Source: UBA10649 sp964391765 (GTDB lineage: Bacteria > Actinomycetota > Actinomycetes > S36-B12). Taken from it: DNA of 10,544 nt. Position numbers and translations under genes: made by a program. Position 1 is the first letter of the stretch; each line of letters opens with the position of its first letter. Under the pieces are notes generated by a model. It did not search any database, had not been told where the DNA came from, and worked only from the letters and a program-made list of their open reading frames with translations. Of the stretch, positions 1-7,530 are shown in pieces. The stretch covers positions 1 to 10,544 of the forward strand of contig CAYMNG010000088.1 in NCBI GenBank assembly GCA_964391765.1, in the 5' to 3' direction.

Positions 1-787
<787 letters not shown>

Positions 788-820
788 GCCGCACGGTCGG
801 CCCGAGGACGGCGTGCGGCG

Positions 821-2119
821 ATGACGACCCTCTTCGCCCGACCGTCCCGACCGCAGTTGGCGTGGCTGCGCGACCGACTGCGGGACGAGACCGTCGGCGG
901 CCTGCTCCTGCTCGCCGCCGCGGGCTTCGCGCTGGCGTGGGCGAACTCCCCGTGGGGGCAGGCGTACGCCGACCTCGTCGGCCTGCAGGTCGGTCCGGTC
1001 TCGATGCACCTGGACCTCCCGCTCGGGGTGTGGGCCGGCGACGGCCTGCTGGCGGTCTTCTTCTTCGTCATCGGACTGGAGCTCAAGCACGAACTCGTCC
1101 TGGGCTCGCTGTCGAACGCACGCGAGGCCGTCGTGCCCGCCGCTGCCGCCCTCGGCGGGATGATCGTCCCGGCACTGGTCTTCGTCGTCGTGAACGCGAC
1201 CGCGACGAACGGGTCGACCGTCGGCTGGGGCATCCCGATGGCGACCGACATCGCGTTCGCCCTGGCGGTCCTCGCGGTCGTCGGCCGACAACTGCCCGTC
1301 GCACTGCGGGCCTTCTTGCTGACGCTGGCGGTCGTCGACGACCTCGGCGCGATCACGGTGATCGCGGTGTTCTACTCCGACCACTTCTCCGGCGCCTGGT
1401 TCGCCGCGGCGTTGGCGACCTTCGCCGCGTACGCGGTGGCCCAGCGCCGGCGGATCACGTCCCCGCTGGTCTACGTGCCGCTCGTCCTGGCCGGCTGGTA
1501 CTTCGTCCACGAGAGCGGCGTCCACGCGACGATCGCGGGGGTCGTGTTCGGCTTCTTGACCCGCGTCCGGGCCGACGAGGGCGAGGCCCGGGCGCCGGCG
1601 GACCGGCTCATGCATCGCATCCACCCGATCAGCGCCGGCGTGTGCGTCCCCCTGTTCGCGTTCTTCGCCGCCGGCGTCGACTTCCGTTCCGTCGGCCTGC
1701 TCGAGTCGCTGGCGACACCGGTCGCGGTGGGGATCATGGTCGGCCTCGTCGTCGGCAAGCCCGTCGGCGTCGTCGTCGGTGCCTGGCTGACCGCCCGGTT
1801 CACCCGGGCGACGTTGGCCGCCGACCTCGCCTGGCGCGACGTCGCCGCGATCGGCGTCATCGCCGGGATCGGCTTCACCGTCGCACTGCTCATCACCGAA
1901 CTCGCCTACGCGGACGCCCCGGCCCAGTTGGAGTCGGCGAAGGTCGCGGTGCTGTCCGCGTCGATCGTCGCCGCCGCCCTCGCGGTCGTCGCGATGCGTT
2001 CCCGTGCGCGGCACTACGCCGCACTCGGTGCCGCGACCGACGCCGCACTCGGGCCGGCGGGCGACGGAACGACCGGGTCGCCGGCCGCCGAGGATCCACC
2101 GAGGGCGGGTTCGGACTAG
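821..2119 (+). CDS. nhaA: Na+/H+ antiporter NhaA
   Basis: A 432-residue integral membrane antiporter that exchanges cytoplasmic Na+ for external H+ and serves pH and sodium homeostasis. The NhaA signature is clear: the GLELKHELVLGSLSN block (85-99), GIPMATDIAFALAVL (137-151) with Asp143, LTLAVVDDLGAI (168-179) with the ion-binding pair Asp173-Asp174, and GKPVGV (312-317) with Lys313. By family alignment these correspond to E. coli Asp133, Asp163/Asp164 and Lys300. About 12 hydrophobic segments are visible from residue 26 to 393. The last ~35 residues are a soluble Ala/Gly/Pro-rich tail that looks disordered. The ATG at 821 has a GAGG at 804-807, rather far upstream, so the start is likely but not certain. 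It lies 33 bp after acs and 31 bp before the holin-like gene, same strand, probably one transcript. Confidence 0.96.
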   Translation: MTTLFARPSRPQLAWLRDRLRDETVGGLLLLAAAGFALAWANSPWGQAYADLVGLQVGPVSMHLDLPLGVWAGDGLLAVFFFVIGLELKHELVLGSLSNAREAVVPAAAALGGMIVPALVFVVVNATATNGSTVGWGIPMATDIAFALAVLAVVGRQLPVALRAFLLTLAVVDDLGAITVIAVFYSDHFSGAWFAAALATFAAYAVAQRRRITSPLVYVPLVLAGWYFVHESGVHATIAGVVFGFLTRVRADEGEARAPADRLMHRIHPISAGVCVPLFAFFAAGVDFRSVGLLESLATPVAVGIMVGLVVGKPVGVVVGAWLTARFTRATLAADLAWRDVAAIGVIAGIGFTVALLITELAYADAPAQLESAKVAVLSASIVAAALAVVAMRSRARHYAALGAATDAALGPAGDGTTGSPAAEDPPRAGSD

Positions 2120-2141
2120 CCTGTCGGCCACAAGGACCCTC

Positions 2142-2148
2142 GGAGGAG
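2142..2148 (+). promoter_or_regulatory. Ribosome binding site of the holin-family gene
   Basis: GGAGGAG lies 2 bp before the ATG at 2151, or about 4-5 bp if only the GGAG core pairs with 16S rRNA. It decides the start: the same frame stays open upstream to an ATG at 2004 inside nhaA, but that segment is a low-complexity shadow of nhaA and has no such site. Confidence 0.7.
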
Positions 2149-2150
2149 CC

Positions 2151-2657
2151 ATGCCCCCGCACGCACAACCGAGCTTGAAGCAGTTGGCCGCGAAGGCGGC
2201 GGCCGACGCCCAGCGCCTGGCCACGGCCCAGGCGGCGCTGTTCAAGGTCGAGCTCGCCGACACCGGCAAGAAGGTCGGCGTCGGTGGGGCTCTGGGTGTC
2301 GCGACGCTCGTCATCGCGCTGTTCGGCACGCTGTTCGTGCTGCTGACCCTGGCCTTCGTGCTCGTCGCCCTCGGCCTGCCGCTGTGGGCGGGATTCTGCA
2401 TCGTCGCCGTCCTCCTGCTGGCCGCCGCCGCGCTCACCGCGCTGCTCGCCAAGCGCAACATCGAGCAGGCGAAGGGGCCCGAACTGGCCCTGGCCGAGCT
2501 CGAACGGACCAAGGCCGCGCTCGGCGGGTCGGCACCGTCACCATCGTCACCCGGGTCACCGTCGTCACCCACGTCGCCGGCGGTCGACAGGGCCGGCGGG
2601 TCGGCGGCGGTCGACACGACCGGCGGGTCGGCGGCGGTCGACACGACCGGCGCCTGA
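2151..2657 (+). CDS. Phage-holin-family (Phage_holin_3_6-like) small membrane protein
   Basis: A 168-residue protein. The N-terminal part (about 8-43) is an amphipathic Ala/Lys-rich helix with the pattern LATAQAALFKVELADTGKK, typical of actinobacterial Phage_holin_3_6 (PF07332-type) proteins. Two membrane segments follow, about 45-73 and 76-100, then a charged helix (101-124) and a low-complexity Ser/Pro/Gly tail (125-168) with a tandem repeat. Despite the family name, chromosomal members are not known lysis proteins; their role is unassigned. The context, between nhaA and an EphE-like hydrolase and opposite marP, matches from memory the position of the membrane protein Rv3669 in M. tuberculosis. 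The hydrolase starts 5 bp after its stop, so the two are probably co-translated. The family call rests on motif recognition without a profile search. Confidence 0.8.
   Translation: MPPHAQPSLKQLAAKAAADAQRLATAQAALFKVELADTGKKVGVGGALGVATLVIALFGTLFVLLTLAFVLVALGLPLWAGFCIVAVLLLAAAALTALLAKRNIEQAKGPELALAELERTKAALGGSAPSPSSPGSPSSPTSPAVDRAGGSAAVDTTGGSAAVDTTGA
2538..2647 (+). repeat. Short in-frame tandem repeats in the holin-family C-terminal tail
   Basis: Two repeat types sit side by side. An imperfect 18-bp unit occurs at 2538-2555 and 2556-2573, encoding SPSSPG and SPSSPT. A perfect 27-bp unit occurs at 2594-2620 and 2621-2647, encoding GGSAAVDTT twice. Both units are multiples of three, so copy-number change by slippage would lengthen or shorten the tail without breaking the frame. 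Confidence 0.85.
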
Positions 2658-2662
2658 GCGGC

Positions 2663-3571
2663 GTGGTCGACGCCGACGCGGCGATCCACGCACCCGGGCC
2701 CTGGGCGCACCGGGACGTCGCGGCCAACGGGGCGCGCTTCCACCTCGTCGAAGCCGGTGCGGGCCCGTTGGTCCTGCTCCTGCACGGGTTCCCCACGTTC
2801 TGGTGGACCTGGCGGCAGCAGATCCCGGCGCTGGCGGCCGCCGGCTACCGGGTGGCGGCGATGGACCTGCGCGGCTACGGCGGGTCCGACCACCCGCCCG
2901 AGGGTTACGATCCGCGCACGCTGGCGGCCGACGTCGCCGGCGTGGTCCGCTGCCTGGGCAGCAGTGAGGTCGTCCTCGTCGGCCACGGCTGGGGCGGCCT
3001 GGTCGCGTGGACCGCCGCGGTCCTGTCCCCGCAGACCGTGCGGGCGATCGCGACGGTGTCGATCCCCCACCCGCGCCAACTGCGCCGCGCCATCGTGCGC
3101 GATCGTCGGCAGCGTCGGGCCCTGCGCTACGCCGTCGGTTTCCAGGTGCCGTTCTGGCCCGAGCGCTCGCTGACCGCGCGCGACGGTCGGCGCGTGAGCG
3201 ACCTGATGGCCGCCTGGTCGGCCGACGACTCGTGGCTGGCCGACGACGTGGGCGCGACGTACCGCGCGGCGTTCTGCCGTTGGCCCACGGCGCACACCGC
3301 CGTGGAGTACCACCGATGGGGTGCCCGGTCGTCGATCCGGCCGGACGGACTGTCGTACCTGGCCCTGATGGAGGCCCCGGTGCGCTGCCCGGTCCTGCAG
3401 GTGCACGGCCGCCTGGACCCGATGATCCTGCCGGCCGTTGACGACACCAGCGGCCAGTACGTGCACGGGCCGCTGGACCGGGTCGACCTGGCGACCGGCC
3501 ACTTCCCGCACGAGGAGGACCCGGCCGGCTTCACCTCGGCGCTCGCCGACTGGCTCGCCGGGCTGCCGTGA
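2663..3571 (+). CDS. Epoxide-hydrolase-like alpha/beta hydrolase (EphE-type), nucleophile position Gly
   Basis: A 302-residue cytoplasmic alpha/beta-hydrolase-fold protein. The oxyanion-hole motif HGFPTFWWTW (41-50) and the MDLRGYGGSD strand-loop (67-76) are those of the epoxide hydrolase/haloalkane dehalogenase group. The nucleophile elbow reads VGHGWGG (106-112); the usual VGHDWGG has Asp as nucleophile, and here position 109 is Gly (codon GGC, 2987-2989). The other triad members look present: Asp252 in HGRLDP and His280 in GHFPHEEDP. The W/P-rich cap lies about 135-235. The GTG at 2663 was chosen because it lies 5 bp after the previous stop and leaves a family-sized protein; the upstream open frame is a shadow of the holin gene. 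The protein may be non-hydrolytic or use different chemistry. Its stop overlaps the DUF309 start by 4 bp. Confidence 0.88.
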   Translation: MVDADAAIHAPGPWAHRDVAANGARFHLVEAGAGPLVLLLHGFPTFWWTWRQQIPALAAAGYRVAAMDLRGYGGSDHPPEGYDPRTLAADVAGVVRCLGSSEVVLVGHGWGGLVAWTAAVLSPQTVRAIATVSIPHPRQLRRAIVRDRRQRRALRYAVGFQVPFWPERSLTARDGRRVSDLMAAWSADDSWLADDVGATYRAAFCRWPTAHTAVEYHRWGARSSIRPDGLSYLALMEAPVRCPVLQVHGRLDPMILPAVDDTSGQYVHGPLDRVDLATGHFPHEEDPAGFTSALADWLAGLP

Positions 3572-3996
3572 CGACGTCCGGCCCGTCGGCGGCGAGCCGT
3601 CCTCGCGACCGGCTCGGCCGGCCGTTGGCCGACGTCGACCCGTCGGCGCCGGCCGTACCGCCGGTGCCGGACCTGACCGGCGCGGCCGACGACACGGTCT
3701 GGGCCACGGCCGTCGACCTCATCGACGCCGGCCTGCCCTTCCACGCGCACGAGGTCCTCGAACAGCGTTGGCGCAGTGCCGATCCCGCCGACCGGACGGC
3801 GTGGCGGGCACTGGCCCAGTGGGCAGCGGCACTCACCCACGCCGCGCGCGGCAACGCGGTGGGCGCCGGCCGCCTGGCCGAGCGCGCGCTCGCGACGCTG
3901 GCCGACGCGCCGGCGGTTCCCCCGTGCGTCGACGTCGATGTCGTCCGCGGCTCGTGCGTCGCGATCGGGTCCGCGGTCGCTCACTCGCGGATGTGA
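3568..3996 (+). CDS. DUF309 domain protein
   Basis: A 142-residue protein of unknown biochemical function. Residues 44-111 carry the DUF309 (PF03745) helical-bundle pattern: FHAHEVLEQRW (58-68) and a second helix AQWAAALTHAARGNAVGAGRL (83-103). His61 and Glu62 with the later His91 are the family's typical conserved polar residues. The N-terminal 40 residues are Pro/Ala/Asp-rich, probably flexible, with the RPRDRLGRPL stretch I associate with actinobacterial members. The GTG start overlaps the hydrolase stop (GTGA, 3568-3571), implying translational coupling. Its last 16 bp overlap the 3' end of marP on the other strand. Two cysteines (120, 130) lie in the C-terminal tail. Assignment is by motif; no function is proposed. 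Confidence 0.85.
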   Translation: MTTSGPSAASRPRDRLGRPLADVDPSAPAVPPVPDLTGAADDTVWATAVDLIDAGLPFHAHEVLEQRWRSADPADRTAWRALAQWAAALTHAARGNAVGAGRLAERALATLADAPAVPPCVDVDVVRGSCVAIGSAVAHSRM

Positions 3997-5174
3997 CAGT
4001 CCCCGGTGTCGATCGCGCGCGTCGCGGTCAAGGACTCCGCGATCGGCCCGGACAGCTGCGTCCCGCGCAGTGCGTATCCGACGTCCGTCGCCTTCTCGTC
4101 CGCGCCGAAGACCATCCCCAGCACGAGTCCGTCCGGCCGGAGTAGGGGACCGCCGCTGTTGCCGTGCAGCACCTTCCCGCGGAACGAGTACACCTCGCGG
4201 GGGACCCCGGACCGACCGTAGATGTCGTCGCCCACGGCCGTCAGCGCCGCCCGCAGACGCGCGGGCTCGGCCCGGTACGGACCACCCTCGGGGAAGCCGG
4301 CGATGACCGCGTCGTCGCCGCTGGCGCCGTCGTCCGGAGCCAGTGCCAGGGCCCTGGCCCGCAGCCCCGGCACGGCGAGGACGGCGATGTCCACGGCCGG
4401 ATCCAGGTAGACGGCGGTCGCCGGCAGTCCCGGATCGCCCAGATGCGTGCGAACACGCAGGTCGCGCACGCCGGCGACGACGTGCGCGTTCGTCATGATC
4501 CGGTCGCTGGCGATCGCGAACCCCGAACCGCGCACGGCGGTGCTGCAGGCCGGCGCCTGGCCGTAGACCTGGACGACGCCGGCGCGCGCCCGGTCGACCG
4601 CCGCGGTGACCGCCGCCGGACTCGGCGGGTCGACGTCGGGTCCGGTGAACTGCGCCAGCCCGGAGAACACCCGCGGCGCGTCGCTCTCCCCGACGAGGTT
4701 GCGCAGGCTCCCGAACGCGTCCCGCGCACCCGGCGGGACGATCGAGTCCAGGGCGACGAGCACCCGCGAGGAGGTCACCTGGTCCGAGACCGCCGTCGTC
4801 GGCAGGTAGACGACCGCGGTCGCGATGATCCACGTGACGATCGCCAACGCCAGGACGTTCAGCGCCGCGCCGGCCGCGTTGTCGACCAGGCGGGCCGGAT
4901 GCCACGAGATCGCGCCACGGATCCGGGCGCCGACGATCGAGGCCGCGAGCTGGCCGGCGATCGCGGCCGCCAGGACACCGACCGCCAGGACGACGACCCG
5001 CAGCCACGCGGTCGAGATCACCGACTCGAGCACCGGCGGCAGCGCGAAGGCGGCGAGCAGGCCTCCGCCGATGAACCCGGCGAAGGACATCAGCCCGGCG
5101 ATGAAGCCGCGATGCCAGCCGGCCAGGCCGAAGGCGATGATCGCTCCCGCGAGCACCCAGTCGACGACGTTCAT
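3981..5174 (-). CDS. marP: MarP-like membrane-bound trypsin-like serine protease
   Basis: A 397-residue periplasm-facing protease anchored in the membrane. The N-terminus is a CvpA-like region with four membrane segments (about 4-20, 26-45, 57-80, 101-123), followed by a linker and a chymotrypsin-fold domain from about 185. The catalytic triad is visible: His231 in TNAHVVAG, Asp262 in VDIAVLAV and Ser340 in HGNSGGPLL. Cys210 and Cys393 sit where M. tuberculosis MarP (Rv3671c, from memory also 397 residues) has the regulatory disulfide. In that species MarP acts in acid and oxidative stress resistance and processes the peptidoglycan hydrolase RipA. The ATG at 5174 overlaps the NUDIX stop (ATGA) and has GGAG 8 bp upstream (5183-5186). 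A longer open frame to 5483 is a NUDIX-gene shadow. The 3' end overlaps DUF309 by 16 bp. Confidence 0.93.
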   Translation of the reverse strand: MNVVDWVLAGAIIAFGLAGWHRGFIAGLMSFAGFIGGGLLAAFALPPVLESVISTAWLRVVVLAVGVLAAAIAGQLAASIVGARIRGAISWHPARLVDNAAGAALNVLALAIVTWIIATAVVYLPTTAVSDQVTSSRVLVALDSIVPPGARDAFGSLRNLVGESDAPRVFSGLAQFTGPDVDPPSPAAVTAAVDRARAGVVQVYGQAPACSTAVRGSGFAIASDRIMTNAHVVAGVRDLRVRTHLGDPGLPATAVYLDPAVDIAVLAVPGLRARALALAPDDGASGDDAVIAGFPEGGPYRAEPARLRAALTAVGDDIYGRSGVPREVYSFRGKVLHGNSGGPLLRPDGLVLGMVFGADEKATDVGYALRGTQLSGPIAESLTATRAIDTGDCHIRE

Positions 5175-5842
5175 CGCGTCCACTCCGCCGGCAGGTCCCG
5201 CACGTCCGCCTCGTCCCACGGCCTGGCCCACCCGACGGCGTCGAAGATCGTCGACAGCACCGCGGCGGTGAACCCCCAGACGAGCATCTGGTCGACGAGG
5301 AACGCCGGCCCGACGTACCCCGAAGGGTGCCGGATCCGGCAGCGGTTGTGCGGGTCGACGAGGTCGTCGATCGGGATCCGGTGCACGCTGGCGACCTCGG
5401 CCGCGTCCATCGCCGCGACCGGCGACGGGACCGCCCAGTAGCCCAGGACGGGGGTGACGACGCTGTCGCTCACCGGCAGCCACAGGTCCGGCAGGGTCGC
5501 GAAGACCTCGACGCCGGCCGGATCCAGGCCGGTCTCCTCGTTCGCCTCGCGCAAGGCGGCGGCGACCGCGTCGGCGTCCGAATCGTCCATCCGGCCGCCG
5601 GGGAAGGCCGGCTGGCCGGCGTGCGCGCGCATCGTCGACGCCCGCCGGATCACCAGGACGTCATGCTCGGGACCGAACAGCAGCAGCACGGCCGACGCCC
5701 GCCCCTGGCCGTCGGTCGGCGCGAACCGCGTCAGGTCGGTGACCGTCGACTGCTCGGCGAAGTCGGCGACGGCGAGCAGCCAGTGCGGCAGGTCCGGTCG
5801 GACGCGCGCGTCGACCCACCCGGTCCGCCGCCACGTCGCCAT
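5171..5842 (-). CDS. NUDIX hydrolase, CoA pyrophosphatase type
   Basis: A 223-residue NUDIX hydrolase, probably cleaving CoA or its derivatives to 3',5'-ADP and 4'-phosphopantetheine. Two signatures support the CoA pyrophosphatase subfamily. The first is a UPF0035-like motif VIRRASTMRAHAGQPAFPGG, which in this group precedes the NUDIX box and is linked to CoA recognition. The second is the NUDIX box itself, GGRMDDSDADAVAAALREANEETGLD read in two parts: GGRMDDSD, then AALREANEETGL with the metal-binding REANEE glutamates. Residue 1 is the ATG at 5842, one base after the nth stop; the end overlaps the marP start by 4 bp. From memory it occupies the place of Rv3672c in M. tuberculosis. The mycobacterial thioredoxin-like gene between nth and NUDIX (Rv3673c) is absent here. 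Confidence 0.92.
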   Translation of the reverse strand: MATWRRTGWVDARVRPDLPHWLLAVADFAEQSTVTDLTRFAPTDGQGRASAVLLLFGPEHDVLVIRRASTMRAHAGQPAFPGGRMDDSDADAVAAALREANEETGLDPAGVEVFATLPDLWLPVSDSVVTPVLGYWAVPSPVAAMDAAEVASVHRIPIDDLVDPHNRCRIRHPSGYVGPAFLVDQMLVWGFTAAVLSTIFDAVGWARPWDEADVRDLPAEWTR

Positions 5843-5843
5843 G

Positions 5844-6569
5844 TCAGCCCCGGCCCGACGTGCGCAGCAGCGCCCGGGCGACGTCCGGGTCGGTCGGACC
5901 CTCGCCGAACGCCGGGCACCAGCGCGCCACCGGGCAGGCCCCGCACGCGGGCCGGCGCGCGTGACAGCACCGCCGGCCGTGCCAGATCACCCGGTGCGAG
6001 GTGATCGTCCAGTCCCGGCGCGCGAACAGGTCCATCAGGTCCGCCTCGATCCGGTCCGGATCGGTCTGCTCGCTCCAGCCCAGCCGACGCGACAGGCGCG
6101 CGACATGGGTGTCGACGGTGATGCCCGGAACGCCGAACGCGTCACCGAGGACGACGTTGGCGGTCTTGCGGCCGACCCCCGGCAGCGTCACGAGGTCCGC
6201 CAGGCGTCCGGGCACCTCCCCGTCGAACCGATCGCACAGTTGCTGGCCGAGCGCCTGCAGCGTGCGCGACTTCTGCCGGAAGAACCCGGTCGGACCGACG
6301 ATGCGCTCGAGGTCGGCGAGGTCCGCCCCGGCGTACGCCGCCGGATCCGGGTAGGCCGAGAACAAGGCCGGGGTCACGGCGTTGACCCGCTGGTCGGTGC
6401 ACTGCGCGCTGAGGATCGTCGCGACGAGCAGTTCCAGCGGGGAGCCGAAGCCCAACTCGCACCGCGCGTCGGGGTAGGTCTCGCCGAGCACGCGGGCCAC
6501 CCGGCGCGCCTGCCGCCGGCGGGTGGCCGGGTCCGCGCCGGGTGCGGGGCCGGACGGCGCGGTGGGCAT
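5844..6569 (-). CDS. nth: Endonuclease III (DNA glycosylase/AP lyase)
   Basis: A 241-residue base-excision-repair enzyme that removes oxidised pyrimidines and cleaves abasic sites. The helix-hairpin-helix LPGVGRKTANVV (129-140) contains the catalytic Lys135, and Asp153 in VDTHVARLSRRLGW is the second catalytic residue. The 4Fe-4S ligands are Cys202-x6-Cys209-x2-Cys212-x5-Cys218, the canonical C-x6-C-x2-C-x5-C spacing. LSAQCTDQRVN (54-64) is also typical. The ATG at 6569 was chosen because it gives family length and lies 7 bp after a -10-like hexamer; the longer open frame to 6764 would run through the promoter region and into the crp coding sequence on the opposite strand. It is the first gene of the nth-NUDIX-marP unit, with one base before the NUDIX start, and is divergent from crp. 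Confidence 0.96.
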   Translation of the reverse strand: MPTAPSGPAPGADPATRRRQARRVARVLGETYPDARCELGFGSPLELLVATILSAQCTDQRVNAVTPALFSAYPDPAAYAGADLADLERIVGPTGFFRQKSRTLQALGQQLCDRFDGEVPGRLADLVTLPGVGRKTANVVLGDAFGVPGITVDTHVARLSRRLGWSEQTDPDRIEADLMDLFARRDWTITSHRVIWHGRRCCHARRPACGACPVARWCPAFGEGPTDPDVARALLRTSGRG

Positions 6570-6575
6570 ACCGAC

Positions 6576-6581
6576 TAGCGT
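6576..6581 (+). promoter_or_regulatory. Candidate -10 element towards crp
   Basis: TAGCGT on the plus strand shares five bases with the nth -10, together forming TAGCGTA (TANNNTA). If used, crp RNA would begin near 6588 with a leader of about 100 nt that contains a direct repeat CGGTCGTCG at 6651-6659 and 6665-6673. An alternative, CACAAT at 6628-6633, also lacks a good -35. Neither is proven. Confidence 0.25.
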
Positions 6582-6582
6582 A
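6577..6582 (-). promoter_or_regulatory. Candidate -10 element for leaderless nth transcript
   Basis: On the minus strand TACGCT (TANNNT) is followed by AGTCGGT and then the nth ATG. A start 7 bp after the hexamer would put +1 on the A of ATG. No Shine-Dalgarno sequence precedes the ATG, which agrees with a leaderless mRNA, a common arrangement in actinomycetes. No clear -35 hexamer was seen. Confidence 0.45.
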
Positions 6583-6680
6583 TGTCGGGCGAGGGCGGGG
6601 AACGTCCCAGCGCCTGGCCGGTTGCACCACAATGTCCCTCGGCCGTCCCGCGGTCGTCGTCCCTCGGTCGTCGCGTCACG

Positions 6681-6686
6681 AAGGAG
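6681..6686 (+). promoter_or_regulatory. Ribosome binding site of crp
   Basis: AAGGAG lies 5 bp before the GTG at 6692 and fixes this start over an in-frame ATG at 6542, which falls inside nth and would add 50 residues unlike any CRP N-terminus. Confidence 0.75.
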
Positions 6687-6691
6687 AGCCC

Positions 6692-7366
6692 GTGCCCGAC
6701 ACGTTCCTGCAGTCGCCGCTGTTCTCGGCGCTCGACGCCGAGGCCGCGTCGGCACTTCGTGCATCGCTCACCGAGACCACGGTCGCCCGCGGCGAGACGC
6801 TGTTCTCCGAAGGAGAGCCCGGTGACCGGCTCTACGTGATCGTCGACGGCAAGGTCAAGCTCGGGCAGACCTCGAGCGACGGCCGGGAGTCGCTGCTGGG
6901 CGTGCTCGGGCCCGGCGAGATGTTCGGCGAGTTGAGCGTGTTCGACCCCGGACTTCGGACGTCGACCGCGGTCGCGCTGACCGACGCGGTCGTCCTCGGT
7001 CTGGGCCACGACCAGCTGCGGATCTGGCTCACCGGCCGACCCGAGGTCGCCGCGGCGCTGCTGCAGGCCCTGGCCCGTCGGCTGCGTCGGACGAACGAGG
7101 CGATGGCCGACCTGGTGTTCTCCGACGTCCCCGGTCGGGTCGCCAAGGCTCTCATGGAACTGGGGGAGAAGTTCGGCGCCGTCACCGCCGAGGGTCTGAT
7201 GGTCACGCACGACATGACCCAGGAGGAACTCGCGCAGCTCGTCGGCGCGTCCCGCGAGACGGTCAACAAGGCGCTGGCCGACTTCGCCCAGCGCGGCTGG
7301 ATCCGGCTGGAGTCCCGGCAGGTGCTGATCTTGGACGTCGAGCGGCTGGGTCGTCGCGCGCGCTAG
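6692..7366 (+). CDS. crp: CRP/GlxR-type cAMP-responsive transcriptional regulator
   Basis: A 224-residue Crp/Fnr-family regulator, the same length as M. tuberculosis CRP (Rv3676) and close to corynebacterial GlxR. The N-terminal cyclic-nucleotide domain (about 10-115) contains GEMFGELSVFDPGLRTS (75-91); Gly79, Glu80, Arg89 and Thr90 match the cAMP phosphate/ribose contacts, and Thr134-Asn135 lie in the dimer helix where the purine is contacted. The C-terminal winged helix-turn-helix is 175-204 (MTQEELAQLVGASRETVNKAL), with Arg188-Glu189 in the recognition helix. The start is GTG with a good ribosome site. In actinobacteria such proteins control many carbon-metabolism, acetate and resuscitation genes and often regulate themselves, but no clear TGTGA-N6-TCACA site was found in the 122 bp upstream. 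It converges with the right-hand operon. Confidence 0.95.
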   Translation: MPDTFLQSPLFSALDAEAASALRASLTETTVARGETLFSEGEPGDRLYVIVDGKVKLGQTSSDGRESLLGVLGPGEMFGELSVFDPGLRTSTAVALTDAVVLGLGHDQLRIWLTGRPEVAAALLQALARRLRRTNEAMADLVFSDVPGRVAKALMELGEKFGAVTAEGLMVTHDMTQEELAQLVGASRETVNKALADFAQRGWIRLESRQVLILDVERLGRRAR

Positions 7367-7530
7367 GACCGTGGGTCGGTAGCCGTCCAGCGGTGCTCGT
7401 TCGACGGCGCGTCCGTGCCCGGGCTGTGGTCTGGTCCGGCCGGTGCCGACCGGCAGGTGGTGCACTCGGGGCTGGCCGGCGTTCTGCGGTCGACATCAAG
7501 ACGCCGCCGGGGCCGTGGCTTGAGCGCGGT
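7367..7530. other. Convergent intergenic gap with a small hairpin
   Basis: These 164 bp separate the crp stop from the end of the opposing operon. Open frames crossing it give low-complexity Arg/Pro/Gly peptides and I see no gene. A perfect 6-bp inverted repeat GCCGGT/ACCGGC with a 4-base loop lies at 7439-7454; it has no T-tract on either side, so it is only a weak candidate for a two-way terminator. Confidence 0.5.
7439..7454. terminator. Weak hairpin, possible bidirectional terminator
   Basis: Stem GCCGGT (7439-7444), loop GCCG, stem ACCGGC (7449-7454), located between convergent transcripts. There is no poly-T run; in a genome this G+C-rich such short stems also arise by chance. Confidence 0.22.

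Noticed and set aside
2531..2647. Repeats as a CRISPR-like array
   Set aside because: The units are adjacent without spacers, only two copies each, and lie in frame within a coding tail.
2151..2657. Holin-like gene as a sign of a prophage or lysis cassette
   Set aside because: There is no endolysin, integrase or structural gene nearby, and this family is commonly chromosomal next to MarP/EphE genes in actinomycetes.
3127..5007. 626-codon open frame on the minus strand across the hydrolase, DUF309 and marP
   Set aside because: Arg/Gly-rich shadow; the marP frame on the same strand carries the catalytic triad and membrane segments, and the hydrolase lies on the other strand.
5171..5483. N-terminal extension of MarP in the open frame up to 5483
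   Set aside because: The added residues are low complexity and overlap the NUDIX gene; the ATG at 5174 has a good ribosome site, ATGA coupling and gives the family length of 397.
6570..6691. CRP/GlxR self-binding site upstream of crp
   Set aside because: No TGTGA-N6-TCACA-like palindrome could be found in the gap on either strand.
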